Shown here: positions 1 through 11,662 of the stretch, in pieces
Position numbering within the stretch: the first letter of the stretch is position 1
Layout: each line of letters starts with the position of its first letter
Source: Megamerina dolium
Taxonomy: Eukaryota > Arthropoda > Insecta > Diptera > Megamerinidae
Direction of reading: 5' to 3'
Assembly: GCA_963854835.1 (NCBI GenBank)
Contig: OY978529.1
Location: forward strand, 4,064,501-4,128,500
Length of the DNA: 64,000 nt
Notes under the pieces: generated by a model
What the model saw: only the letters and a program-made list of their open reading frames with translations
The model's database searches: none
Told to the model about the DNA's origin: nothing
Position numbers and translations under genes: made by a program

Positions 1-329
1 ATATCATTCTAATATTTGTTTCTCAACACATGTTGAGAAACATGTATACCAATTTTCCCTAGAGTCTAAACACACGAGGGTAGATCAATAAGTATGTTGA
101 GAATTCGAAGCATTCTAATTTCAAATGCAATACTGCTTTTGTTAATTATTTACTATCTGCGAAATAATAAATATTCAGTGTCATTTATTTTATGTTTCAT
201 AGCCAATGAAAGCAACCAAATTGCAAACTTTTGAAGAAAATGGATAAAAACTGAATTTTATGTGCTCTTCGAGAATTATTTTTTGCATAATAAAACCAGC
301 ATCCAACTCAAAGAAAGACAACAACAACA
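1..329. other. AT-rich spacer at the window edge
   Basis: No coding signal seen. It contains a perfect 10-bp inverted repeat with a 4-base loop at 18-41. The rest is ordinary AT-rich sequence leading into the LINE remnant that follows. Confidence 0.5.
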
Positions 330-1345
330 AGTCAATGGAAACACTGGGCTTTCACCGAACGTATCGACACCAAAGAAGAAGGGAGGACGCATCATCCCCA
401 TTCTCAAGCCTGGCAAGCCAGTGGACCAAGGGAAGTCCTTTCGGCCAATCTCGCTACTGTCCCCAGTAGCGAAAACCCTTGAAGCTCTCCTGCTCCCTAC
501 ACTCACCGAGGAACTGAAGCTAGCCCTTCACCAACATGGTTTCCGAAAGATGCACAGCAACACCACTGCTCTCTCGCTGATCCAGTGGCAGATTGCATAC
601 GGCATGAACCAGCGGAAGCCTTTCGACAGAACTGTGCTCGTGGCACTCGACCTCGCGAAGGCGTTCGATACAGTGATTCACGCCACTCTGTTGCAAAATG
701 TGTGTGAGTCTCCGCTGCCCAACAGCATAAAGAGATGGCTGGCAAACTACATGAGCGGCAGAAATGCATACGTGGAGTTCAGGGATCGAAAATCCAAATA
801 TAGACGTGTAAAAAAAAACAAGGTGTCCCGCAGGGAGGTGTTCAACCATTACATTTCAAAAATGCCGCCACCCCCCAGTAATATTACACACGTCTCGTAC
901 ACATATGATTGCACAATCCTTGCAACGCCTGAAAACACTGATGAGCTATCCACCAATATTATCGCCTATCTTCATGAAGTAGTGCAATTTCTCCGTGGCA
1001 GAAACTTACTCCTCTCTCCCGAAGAAACCAGTTCACACCAGCCTAACAAAATTTTTAACGAAAGACCCCCACCTGTTGGCAACGTGGAAAAACTATTGCC
1101 CAGGAAAAATAGGTACAGTAAGTTTCGCAATAACTAATCTATCGAGAATTAATCCCAATATACCGGATGATTGCCCCGATTGCGGTCAATCACCGTACGA
1201 CACAGTCCACCTATTCAATTTTCTCTTGCACCCCACCTCTACAGCTCTGGACACACCCACTAGAGGTGGCTACATTTCTAGGATTTGACCTCTACGAGGA
1301 CACGAGCGAACAATATCTTGTGGATGTTGACGACGACACTTACAA
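330..1345 (+). pseudogene. Jockey-type LINE reverse transcriptase remnant
   Basis: Decayed ORF2 of a Jockey-clade non-LTR retrotransposon, which would have encoded the reverse transcriptase that copies the element at its target. The frame opened at 262 shows typical RT blocks: KSFRPISLLSPVAKTLE, HGFRKMHSNTTAL, and motif A in LVALDLAKAFDTV. GVPQGGV is present only in another frame near 830, which shows a frameshift plus a small deletion before FNHYISKMPPPP. Motif C, normally YADD, reads YTYD, so one catalytic Asp is lost. Most of the region after motif C is deleted. The frame from 995 picks up the Jockey C-terminal knuckle (CPDCGQSPYDTVHLF) and then LWTHPLEVATFLGFDL in a third frame near 1245. 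A short ACA-rich stretch near 1342-1356 may be the 3' tail. Endonuclease and ORF1 are absent. The Jockey assignment rests on remembered family motifs. Confidence 0.8.
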
Positions 1346-1349
1346 CAAC

Positions 1350-1784
1350 AACAATAACGCCAAAGAAGTTCGAGCTGAGTCAGGTTTTTGGGATACACGA
1401 AGCTGTCGGCGTCAAATATTATTACAAATTATTGACGCGTTCCAATGAGCGAGAAGCAAAAAATAGCTTTTCATTCCTTTTAAAATTTTCCATTTCATCG
1501 GTGCTCATCATCGATATAAGAAGATTTTTACGTGATTAATTTTTTTTTTTGCGATTTCACATTTTTTTACTTTAAAGTGAAGAATATTTAAAAAATTATA
1601 GTGACGTCACCATGAAATTTGTGTTCGTTAAACCCATCCTTAACTATGTCGATAAGATTGGAGGCAGACAGAACCTACGCTGTCATAATAATTTTTCATT
1701 ACATAACTTAAGAAATCATATTTGCCTGTATATTTTAAAATTACCCACATGCAACAACTAGGTAAATAAGCATACGAGTACATA
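1350..1784. other. spacer without recognised features
   Basis: AT-rich DNA with short homopolymers. I see no gene, repeat or element ends. The last bases (TA, 1783-1784) are the target site of the mariner that follows. Confidence 0.5.
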
Positions 1785-3053
1785 AAGGGTTATCCATTTT
1801 GCGGTTTCAAAAGTAAATGTAAAGAAAACACATATAAAATATTTTTTATCATAATATTTCTTTGTTATTATAAAGTTTGAACGTTGACATTATGTGTGAA
1901 ATACTACATCATTTAAATGACCACCACGCGAATTGTTGCAAGCATCGATTTTTTTGAGGTAATTTTCGACCACTTTTTGACACATATTGGGCGTGACGAA
2001 TGTTGCTTTTTAGGTGCTCAAGAGTTAAAGGTTTATCTGCATAAACACGGTCTTTCGCGTAGTTCAACAAAAAAAAAGTCAAGCGGTATCAAATCGCATG
2101 ATCTTGGTGGCCACTTGATATCGCCACGACGAGAAATTACGCGGCCAGAAAATTTCTCTTGCAATAAAGCCATATTCGCTCGAGTTGTGTGGCATGTGGC
2201 ACCGTCTTGTTGAAACCACATATTCTCTAAGTCGTATTCTTCAATAGCAGGCAAAAAAAAGTCGGTTATCATATGACCATAACGCTCCGAATTGACGGTG
2301 ACAGTCGTTCCATCGTTGTTTTCGAAGAAGTAAGGTCCAATCACACCTCCGGACCAAAGAGCGCACCAAGCAGTGACTTTTTGTGGATGTAGTGGCCTCT
2401 CTTCAATTACTTGAGGATTCTCAGAACCCCAAATACGACAATTTTGTTTGTTAACATATCCACCGAGAAAATTTTGTTCGAAAAATCGCCGTCCACCGCC
2501 TGTTGTTCAAGCACCCATTCGACGTATCTACGACGTTGTGAATGGTCAGCAGCTGGCTTCAGTTGTTGTGTGAGCTGGATTTTATATGGATGTAGGTGTG
2601 TAGATCCAAATGCAAAATACGCCATAATGTGCCGTAAGACAGTCCTAATTCCTGAGAACGACGAGGAATCGACACATTCGGGTCTTCGGCAACACTTTCA
2701 CTTACAGCAGCGATATTTTCGGTGGTACGAGCGAAACGATGATGCACAGGCCTTACAATATCTGTAACCGATCCAGTCTCTTCATATTTCTTCACAATTT
2801 TGCCAATTGCTTGCGTAGTTGGACGATTATGTAAACCATAATCTCCTCTTAAAGCACGATATGTGGCTGTGGCAGAATCACCATTTTTGTAGTAGGTTTT
2901 TACAATTTTAATGCGTTGTGCGATAGTTAAGTGATCCATTTTTGCAAATGTCAGACTTTGAACTAAAAAAGAAAGAAATTGTTTTAACAACTCAGTTTGA
3001 CAGATGTCAAATTCTAGCCCTATACTTTTGAAACCGCGAAATGGATAACCCTA
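1785..3053 (-). mobile_element. DD41D (rosa-type) mariner, complete ends, broken transposase
   Basis: A full-length Tc1/mariner DNA transposon of about 1.27 kb. The ends are inverted repeats of roughly 27 bp beginning AGGGTTATCCATTT and continuing to GGTTTCAAAAG, with one or two mismatches, flanked by the TA target duplication (1783-1784 and 3054-3055). The transposase runs on the minus strand from the Met near 2940 (MDHLTIAQRIKIVKTYY, helix-turn-helix) to about 2033, in at least three frames. The first catalytic motif, normally FSDEAHF, reads FSVDMLT and is damaged. The second is intact (WFQQDGATCH). The third lies in WPPRSCDLIPLDFF with 41 residues between the Asp residues, which is the DD41D signature of the rosa group. 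Non-functional copy. Different family member from those at 22.9, 29.7 and 43.8 kb, since the termini differ. Confidence 0.88.
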
Positions 3054-3055
3054 TA

Positions 3056-4364
3056 TAAATGTGAATATCATCATTTTTGATCTGAATTTACCACCTGCTA
3101 AAGTATTAGCAATATACTAGCAATGCCAAATGAATACAATTTTATATTAAAAAAATATATATATAATTTTGTAGTTTTTGTTTTTTTTTGCTTTTTGTCT
3201 TGTTCCACCTAAAAATCAGAAATCTATTAAAAAACATATACAAATAAATCTTGCAAAAAATCAAATAAATTTTATACGATCGCGCATTCATTCATACAAC
3301 ACACCCTAATAATTGCTATTATTATTATTATTATTATTGTTGTGTTACTACTTACTGCTGCTGTTGTTGATCTTGTTTTTTTGTTTTCCATTGAAACGTG
3401 CAACATGGCAATTAATTTTAGTAAGTTATAAAATTGTGCTCACACACAAATGTACACCAATTGAGCTATTGCTGGTGAACAAATCGATAAAACGAGACTT
3501 GATACAATACTCATGCTGACAAACATGCCTGGTACATAGCACAACACAATGCTGTGTGTGTAAATAAATGTGTTTATTTGTATGCAATTGAGGCAAGTTG
3601 CAATTTTGACTAAAGGCAATCAGGCTTGTACAGCTTTATACAGCTAATATGTAGTTATATCTAACTAAATAGATAGGTACTCGTTCATAGAAAATATAAA
3701 AAAAAAAAATTGGTGGGGCAAAAAGACACAAATGCAAAATGCAAATTTTTGCACAAATAGAAATGTTGCAATATAAAGAACAACAACAATAATAATAATA
3801 GCTATAATAATTGTCACAAATTGTACTCATGTCATGATTTGTTATAGTCGTAACGCAATGGTAGCGTAAGCGCAAGTCATGTGAACCCACGCACACACAC
3901 ACACACACACACAGACACATTTGCACACAATAAAAAACAATAAGAAAAAGAATGTAGGTACCAACCAATAATAACAATAATTTAATCAATAATAACTCAA
4001 CAGGCTGGCTGGCTGACTGACTGACTGACTGGCTCTCGAGTAGTGAATAAATGAGCCTCTGACAGGTGCATTTATGGGTGTGTGTTCCCATATGTATACA
4101 AATGCGTAGGGGCTCGAAAAAAATTCGATTAATATGTATATTTAGTATTGATGCCAATCCCGTGATCTCGTGAAATCCTATTATCTCAATAGAGTGGACT
4201 CTAGTGTTCAGGGCTTGAGCAGTTACAATGTTTCTTATAATTTCCTTAAACCTCCGCTCCGCTTGATGCTTTTTAGATTTTTTGGTGAATTTTGCAGCTT
4301 TGAAATCACATGCCGAACCACAGCCTATGGATTCTCCGGCCCACCATTCAGCTATAGCAATGGT
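3056..4364. other. microsatellite-rich spacer
   Basis: Intron-like or intergenic DNA with (ATT)n at 3317-3338, (CA)n at 3892-3913 and a mixed GGCT/GACT tetranucleotide tract at 4003-4034. A 173-codon open frame on the minus strand (3636-4157) translates the CA and GACT repeats into Cys/Val and Ser/Gln runs and looks spurious. No element ends are recognised. Confidence 0.6.
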
Positions 4365-4365
4365 A

Positions 4366-5510
4366 CGAGGGCGGTTCCAGAACTACCCGACCTAACAAAG
4401 AAAACGCAACAAATTTGGGAAAATTTTTCTTTTTTTTCTCAACGTAATCTTCTTTTTTAACTCTATATGCTTTTCCCAGCGATATTCTATAGCTTCGATA
4501 CCCGGTTTATAGTAAGAACTAAAATAGCCATCTACCGCAGACCATCCACCTCTTTATTGTTTGCAAATCTTCCACCACCAAGCCATTTTTTCAAATTTGT
4601 AAATAGAAAGCAATCCGAAGGAGCTAAATCTGGCGAATAAGGTGCGTGCTGAAACAATTCGAGCTTTAACTCATTGATTTGGACCATCGTAATAGCGAAT
4701 GTATGAATTGGTGCATTGTCTTGATGAGACAACACTTTCTTTTTCGACAAATGCGGCCTTTTTTCTTTAATTTCATCCCAAAAAATAGATGAAAATGCAG
4801 ATGGAACTGTCTTCGACTTTTTTGTACACCATTATCCCCTTTCGGTCCACTGTTTTGACTGCTCCTTTTTCTCAGGTATGAAGTGGTGAACCCATGTCTC
4901 ATCCATGGTTACGAATCGATGCAAAAACTCGGCTTTATCGCTGTGAAACATCGCCAAACACTCTATAGAAACATCTTCACGACGTTGTTTTTGTTCTATT
5001 GTGAGCAAACGCGGCTACCCATCTTGCACATAGATTTTTCATCTCCATATTTTCGATGAATATATGATGTATAGCACTTTTTGAAATGCCTGTAATTTCA
5101 CCTAGCTCAAGCACCTTCAGCCGACGATCATGCAATACTATTTTGTGGATTTTCTTAACCGTTTTTGGCGTGACCACCTCAATTGGTCGAACACTACGGA
5201 GTTCGTCTTAGGAGCTCGTACGACCTCGTTTAAACTCTGCCACCCAATGTTTTATGATCGTAAACGAAGGAACAGACTCCCTCAGAGTATAATCTAGTTC
5301 GGCTTTAATATTCGTTGGACTGAGACCTTTCAAATGAAAGTATTGAATTTACATAACGGTGACCAATTTTTTTCATGTTTACAAATTCACTGAGCTTGTT
5401 AACTTTCGATGGCTCAAGAAAAAATAGTAAACAACGTGGCGCTTTGTTATTCTTTTCAAACTACTGCCGCCATCTATTTTTCAGGTCGGGTAGCTCTGGA
5501 ACCGCCCTTG
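4366..5510 (-). mobile_element. DD34D mariner copy 1, near full length, pseudogene
   Basis: Mariner of 1145 bp with ~28-bp inverted repeats (GAGGGCGGTTCCAGAAC then TACCCGACCT) and TA duplications at 4364-4365 and 5511-5512. The minus-strand transposase is split into frames. VTPKTVKKIHKIVLHDRRLK and GEITGISKSAIHHIF (N-terminal HTH) lie at 5177-4980. The HQDNAP and SPDLAPSD motifs lie at about 4725-4610 with exactly 34 residues between the two Asp residues, matching DD34D mariners. FANNKEV follows. Frameshifts fall near 4980 and 4750, so no transposase can be made. It is the longest of five copies of one family in this window (others at 12.5, 15.6, 35.9 and 47.7 kb). Confidence 0.9.
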
Positions 5511-5512
5511 TA

Positions 5513-6180
5513 TTGTTGGGTGCTGTAAGCAATGTGTATACCACTGTTAAATTTCACACTGGGTATTTATATTTGAGAACATTGTGGTCCAGTAATTTGG
5601 ATTAGTTTAAGCCGTAAGCACTCCTAAGCATGCATTTTGTATCCCAAACATAGAGATCTGTAGTATGAGAGAGGCAACCACAAACAACCTCCGCTTAGGT
5701 GAAGTTAATCCCCAATGATCTTGGAGTGCTTTGTAGTAATCGTTTTCATTCACAAATTATTCTAATAACTTCCGAAAGAATTCTGAGATTCCGAGATTTC
5801 ATTTAACAATATTGAGTATCTCGGGATCAGCAAGACGCACACAAAAATTATCATCCCTAATTTGTATTTTTTATTCAAATATTATTAAATATGTTCGTAT
5901 ATCCTTGAATTTTGTGTGAAAATATATACAAGTACGATGATGGCTGAGTCCTTGATGTGGAATAGAAAACACCTGCTCTAATATACATGCAAAGCGAGCA
6001 AACAACAAATAGTGAATATAATATATTAAAAAGATGCGACGAATGAGAGCCATGCCGGTATCGTCCTGGCATGGATGCCATGGTTGCAAATGTGATCGTT
6101 CACTCCATTCCCAGAAATAACAAACAACAACAACAAACCTCTGTGATAAATAAAAGGGTTTAAGTAACATTAAAAGTCTT
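5513..6180. other. spacer with a short repeat-like tail
   Basis: No gene recognised. At 5815-5865 there is a segment with GATCAGCAAGAC and a following CCCTAA that resembles the end of the tandem repeat at 17150-17195 (GGTCAGCAAGAC ... CCCTA). This is possibly a dispersed end of the same repeat. Otherwise AT-rich. Confidence 0.4.
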
Positions 6181-6182
6181 AA

Positions 6183-7045
6183 GTGAAAGTGAAGGCTCGA
6201 CTTGAACGAAATCCACGTCGAAGTGGTAATCAAATGGTCAAAGAACTGAAAATATTCCAGCGATGCAACCGACACATATTCCAAAATGAGCTCAAGGTAA
6301 AGCCTTACATGTTCCAAAAGGCACACGATCTTACACAAAAGCAACAAAAAGTTAAACTCGAAAGACCAAAGGAGTTGTTACGCTTGCACGAGCATTGAGA
6401 ATTTCCAAACATCGTGTTCTCTGATGAGTAAAATTTCTCTATTGAGCAGTTCATAAACTCTCAAAATGATAATGTTTACTTAACTGAATGCACTTCTGAA
6501 AATTTGAGACATCGTGTGGCCACCCGAAGTAATTTACCATTTCAAGTAATGGCATGGGCAGTTGTGACCGCCGATGGACGCTCTCCAGTCGTTTTCATTG
6601 AGCCTGGTGTCAAAGTCAATGCGACTTATTATCGTGAAAATATTTTGAAAGTTGCTTTAGAGCTATGGGCACGCAAACATTTCGGTGGTAGACCATGGAC
6701 GTTCCCACTAGACTCGGTACCGTCTCAAAAAGCTCGTGTGAACTAAGAATGGTTAAAAAATCATGTTACACACCACTTCATTTCGTCCACACAATGGCTT
6801 TCGAATTCGCAAGATGCAAGTCCGATGGACTATTCCATCTGAGCCATTTTGGGGAGCAAGTTGAGGAATAAAAAATGTGCCAGTATGGATACGCTGTAGA
6901 AAGCCATTGTTCGGAAATGGATCAAAATAGCGGAAGATCGCATTTGTGAAGCACGCAATTCATTTTTTAAACGTTTGAAGGCCATAGTCAAGGCAAAAGG
7001 TTGCCACATCGAGCTAGAGTGAATGAGTTGTAAGAGATGTGTGTC
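6183..7045 (+). pseudogene. DD37D (maT-type) mariner transposase remnant
   Basis: Plus-strand remnant of a Tc1/mariner transposase. The first open segment (6183-6398) gives RLERNPRRSGNQMVKELK, a piece of the DNA-binding half. The first catalytic motif follows as IVFSDE with an in-frame stop just after it. A second open segment (6504-6746) gives VMAWAVVTADGRSPVVFIEPG, then FPLDSVPSQKARVN, a stop, and WLKNHV. The third motif SQDASPMDYS comes next. The normal spacing of these last two Asp motifs is 37 residues, which fits the maT group. The C-terminal SFFKRLKAIVKAKG ends near 7015. Several stops make it non-functional. I could not find its inverted repeats. The 3' side is cut by an RTE fragment at 7049. 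Confidence 0.8.
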
Positions 7046-7048
7046 AAT

Positions 7049-7170
7049 ATTGACATAGACGATGGCTCGGTCATGTTGAGAGATTGAAAAATACATTTCA
7101 GCTAAGAAGGTGTTATATTCGAACTCGCTAGAAGGGAAACCGAAAAGGAAGTTTCTACCTTAGGCGTGGG
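7049..7170 (+). pseudogene. RTE LINE 3' fragment
   Basis: Short piece matching the C-terminal coding end of the RTE element at 54.6-56.5 kb: ATTGACATAG, then GGTCATGTTGAGAG, then CAGCTAAGAAGGTGTTATAT. It has lost internal bases relative to that copy. It joins directly to the DD37D mariner remnant. Confidence 0.65.
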
Positions 7171-7305
7171 TCACACATTTTAAAAGCGATGCTTGGTTTA
7201 TTCTGACTGTTGTACTACGTGTTGATATGTTATGCAACAAAAATCTAATTTCACCCTGTAAAGGTGCAGATTTTAAGTTCAATTCGCTTCAATACATAAG
7301 AAGCG

Positions 7306-7675
7306 GACGCTTTCCACCTCAGATGAGAGAATGCTCGGAGTTTTCGAGAGAAAAGTCCTACACAAGATCTTTGGACCTATTTGCATTGGTGACGAATATC
7401 GAATAAGGTAAAACCATGAGCTGTAGGATTCATTAAAATTCAACGGCTGCGTTGGCTAGGTTATGTCGAGCTCCGGCTCAGAAAGTGTTTTATTCGGAAT
7501 CCGTTGGTGGACGACGCAGAAGAGAAAGATCTAACCTCTGGTGGATAGATCAAGTACTGGAGAACTTGTCAGCGCTTGGAAATTTCTAACTGGCGCCAAC
7601 TAGCGAAGAAAAGAGCTGGCTGGCGAAGCATGCTAGATTCGGCCTAAATCGATTTTCGGTTGTAATGGCCACAGA
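7306..7675 (+). pseudogene. RTE LINE 3' end (second fragment)
   Basis: C-terminal coding remnant of the same RTE family as 54.6-56.5 kb. TSDERMLGVFERKVLHKIFG and PICIGDEYRIR are readable, followed by an in-frame stop and a 20-odd base deletion after the GYVE (normally GHVE) block. The end shows the family's 3' untranslated signature (GGCCTAAATCGATTTTCGG, then TGGCCACA) and a short GAAGAAG tail. It is 5' truncated, as usual for LINE insertions. Confidence 0.8.
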
Positions 7676-7679
7676 AGAA

Positions 7680-9205
7680 GCAGCTGTTGTAATAAAAAAA
7701 TACAACGAAAGAGGAAAAACCACTTAAAATTCAATCCTCCCTATACAAAACGAAAAAAAAAAATAAATAAATATTAAAATTATTGATTATATCATCTGAT
7801 AATATGAGTAGTAGTACGATACGTTGGTATCATAACTATGCCGACTGAAATTAGGCAAAAGACATGATGAGAAGAAATACATACAATATAAAAGCATTGA
7901 TATTCATAATTTGTTACGCTTCTAATTTAGTTAATACAATATCAACTCGTAATTTAAATAATCATATGTCAGAGGGTCTGATGAAAAATTTCTTCCTTTA
8001 TTTCGATGCCTCTATAAAGACAGCTTAGTCGTTTGTTTAATCAAAGCTTCACAATCATTATGATCAAGCGTTCACTCTCGAAGAGATCAGTGAAGATCAG
8101 GGTAAGTGCGTGTGTGTGTGTGTGTGTTTGTGTGCGAGTGTGAGTAAGCCAGTGAGTCTCTCAGAGTTTTGAAATGATTATGAGGCATTAAGAGAAGAAG
8201 ACTGCTGCTGTTCTGTGACTTGAAAAACTGTCATCGAATAAATGATTTGTATGCATTGTTTTATTATTGGTGTTGTTGTTGATTTGTTTGCTTGTTTGTT
8301 AGTTAGTTGGCTGGTTGGTTGGTTGGTTGGTTGGTCGATTTAAATTCGAAATGGTATACTCGTATATTTTATTTATTTATGTTTCATAAATTATCGGATA
8401 TAAAAAAACCCCAGTTTGTTACTGTCACTATTACTGCTGCTGCTGCTGCTGCTGCTGCTATTACTTTTGCCGCTTCATCATCATAATCATCAGCACATCA
8501 ATTCATTTGGTTTGTTATTCCTGTTGTTGTTGTTGTTGTTTGGGTCTTTTAATTAATATACTCCATCATCGCCACCATATGCATATATTGACGACGACGA
8601 CGACAACGACGACAACAGCGATGAACCAGTTGGTTGATTTGTTTGACTCTTGGTTGATCACTTTGTTCGCTGACTCGCTGGCTGTATAGTACATACACAG
8701 CTCATATATGAATATTGATGGCGATGATCAACAATTTTTAAATGGAAATATATAGTATGTAAAATGATCAGTAGTTGGCCGCAACAAACATCACATGTAT
8801 CCAACGTTTGTTTAGTTTTTTGATCCATTCGTTGGAATTTCATTTTAAGTTTTTATGATTATCAAGTTTATTTAGAGCTAACTTGTGTGTGTGTGTGTGC
8901 TAGTGCTTTTGTTTTAAATATTTGTCATTTTCATTGTTGTTGGTTTTATGTATTTCGTTGTTTGTTTTCCCTTTAAATTATTAAGGTCGCCATTTAAAAA
9001 TGTTAAGTGATCGTTGCTTTATCTTTTTTCTACATTTAGTTAATTAATTTTATTATTTTTTTAAATTTAATTATTTTTTATTTAATTTTATTTAATTTAA
9101 TTTCATATTTCTTTCGAAAAAAATCGTTTTTATTGATTTTTGAACATTTTCCCAAAAAATTATTTTTGACATTTATTGTTTGGTAAAAAAAAAAAAAACA
9201 TAATT
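7680..9205. other. microsatellite-rich spacer
   Basis: No coding region recognised. It contains (TG)n at 8109-8127, (GGTT)n at 8311-8334, (CTG)n at 8435-8459, GTT runs near 8521-8540, an ACG-rich run near 8591-8620 and (GT)n near 8884-8900. The short open frames here are translations of these repeats. Such clusters are common in fly introns and intergenic DNA. Confidence 0.6.
8435..8459. repeat. (CTG)n trinucleotide microsatellite
   Basis: Eight or so perfect CTG units, directly preceded by TTA. No open frame with coding character extends through it. Confidence 0.9.
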
Positions 9206-11444
9206 GGGAAGTTTCACATCGGTAATATTGAAGGTTAGACACCCTGTACAGACTTTATATTTTCGTACGCAAAGTACTAAGGCATATTTTTATATGGGAA
9301 AAAGGTGTGGTTTCACTCCCATTTCACTCCCATTTTCAAATATGTATATTGGTATGTAGAAAAAAAATTGTATATATGAAATTTCCATTTGACAACTTTA
9401 TGTTCTCATGCACAGAGTATGAAATCATATATACAGGAGTATAATTTTGTATGGGAGCTAGGTGTGCTTTTCAACCGATTCTAACTATCTAACCAATATG
9501 TCTATTAGCTGGTAAAAATAATAGTACATAGCAATTTTCAGCATGATAACTATATGATTTCGTATTCAAATTGCAAAAATATATATGCGAAAACATAATT
9601 TTGTATGGGAGCTAGGTGTCGACTTCATTTGATTCTGCTCATTTTGAAGTATGTGTATTAATTAATATTAAAAATAATAATACGTAGTAATTTTCAACTT
9701 CTTATCTTTATATTTCCGAAAGTTCAGTGTGAAAACATACCTAAAGAAGCATACATTTATATGGGAGATAGGTGTGATTTTCATCTGATTCAAATTATTT
9801 TTTAATATGATTATTAGTTGATAAAAAAAATTCATGCGTACCAATTTTCAGCTTGATATCTTTATATATTTCTGAGAAAAGTGCAAAAAGGTACATACAC
9901 AAGCATATGTTTCTATGGGAGCTAGGCGTGGTTTTCATCTGATTCGAATTATTTTTCAATATGTTTATTAGTTGATAAAAAAATTCATGCATACCAATTT
10001 TCAGCGTGATATCTTTATATATTTCTGAGAAAAGTGCAAAAAGGTACATACACAAGCATATGTTTCTATGGGAGCTAGGCGTGGTTTTCATCTGATTCGA
10101 ATTATTTTTCAATATGTTTATTACTTGATAAAAGAATTTATGCATACCAATTTTCAGCGTGATATCTTTATATATTTCTGAGAAAAGTGCAAAAAGGTAC
10201 ATATACAAGCATATGTTTCTATGGGAGCTAGGCGTGGTTTTCATCTTATTCGAATTATTTTTCAATATGTTTATTAGTTGATAAAAAAATTCATGCATAC
10301 CAATTTTCAGCGTGATATCTTTATATATTTCTGAGAAAAGTTCAAAAAGGTACATATACAAGCATAAGTTTCTATGGGAGCTAGGCGTGATTTTCATCTG
10401 ATTCTAATTATTTTTTAATATGTTTATTAGTTTATAAAAAAATGCATGCATACCAATTTTCAGCGTGATATCTTTATATATTTCTGAGAAAAGTGCAAAA
10501 AGGTACATATACAAGCATAAGTTTCTATGGGAGCTAGGAGTGGTTTTCATCTGATTCGAATTATTTTTCAATATGTTTATTAGTTGATAAAAAAATTCAT
10601 GCATACCAATTTTCAGCTTGATATCTTTATAAATTTCTGAGAAAAGAGCAAAAAGGTACATACACAAGCATATGTTTCTATGGGAGCTAGGCGTGATTTT
10701 CATCTGATTCTAATTATTTTTTAATATGTTTATTAGTTTATAAAAAAATGCATGCATACCAATTTTCAGCGTGATATCTTTATATATTTCTGAGAAAAGT
10801 GCAAAAAGGTACATATACAAGCATAAGTTTCTATGGGAGCTAGGAGTGGTTTTCATCTGATTCGAATTATTTTTCAATATGTTTATTAGTTGATAAAAAA
10901 ATTCATGCATACCAATTTTCAGCTTGATATCTTTATATATTTCTGAGAAAAGAGCAAAAAGGTACATACACAAGCATATGTTTCTATGGGAGCTAGGCGT
11001 GATTTTCATCTGATTCTAATTATTTTTTAATATGTTTATTAGTTTATAAAAAAATGCATGCATACCAATTTTCAGCGTGATATCTTTATATTTTTCTGAG
11101 AAAAGTGCGAAAAGATACATAGATGAACATAAGTTTATATGGAAGGTAGGCGAGAATTTCAGCCTATTATGTAAATTTTCTAATATATTTCTTCTATAAT
11201 CCCATTGATTTTATATATCAAGATTTAATGCGATAGCTTTCCATTTTTGTGAGTAAAGTGTGAAAATACACATTCAACAATATATTTTTCTATGCGAAGT
11301 AGACGTAGTTTTCATTTGATTTCATCGACTCACAAGCTCATTCATTCATTAGTGAAAATAAGTAGATGTATCAACTTTTAGCTCAATCGTTCTATAATTA
11401 TGGAAGTTATCCTGCGAAGAGACTGTCCTAATGGGTGTTACAAA
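9206..11444. repeat. 153-bp tandem array (family A, copy 1)
   Basis: Tandem repeat with a 152-153 bp unit marked by ATGGGAGCTAGGCGTGG. Unit starts fall at about 9916, 10068, 10221, 10374, 10527, 10680, 10833 and 10986, with more diverged units on both sides (9260-9790 and 11139-11440). Because 153 is divisible by three, the minus strand stays open across units and gives 51-residue protein repeats (MKTTPSSHRNICLYMYLF...). I regard these as a by-product. The array begins with a leader at 9206-9237 and finishes with a terminal segment at 11361-11444. Both are also found at the array at 45.3-46.2 kb, so the array is likely the inside of a dispersed element rather than free satellite. Confidence 0.85.
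10381..11080. repeat. 306-bp dimeric higher-order repeat inside array A1
   Basis: The segment beginning CTAGGCGTGATTTTCATCTG recurs at 10381, 10687 and 10993, exactly 306 bp apart (two 153-bp units). The first two dimers give identical 99-residue translations, and I found about one base difference when comparing them by eye. The dimers are thus much younger than the single units around them. Confidence 0.9.
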
Positions 11445-11662
11445 TGGAGCACTACTTTGATCTTTCACTTTTTTCAGCGTAGTGTACAAAAATAGGCGAG
11501 TCAATATACAATCTCAATTTCTCAATTTCTTCTTTGCATTAATTAGTTCCAACTGTGGACGGTGCCCTGTTGGTATGCTGAGCAGATGTCTTCGAATTCC
11601 TCAGGACACCAGTGAGTTTTAAAGCACTAATCCTATGGAATCATATAATAACTTTTGTACTG

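Noticed and set aside
3636..4157. 173-codon minus-strand ORF
   Set aside because: It runs through CA and GACT microsatellites and gives Cys-Val and Ser-Gln-Pro repeats without any domain.
9795..10397. 200-codon minus-strand ORF
   Set aside because: It is four 51-codon translations of the 153-bp tandem unit. The reading frame is kept by unit length, with no other coding evidence.
10381..11140. CRISPR-like regular repeats
   Set aside because: Units are head-to-tail 153-bp repeats without unique spacers, in a eukaryotic context.
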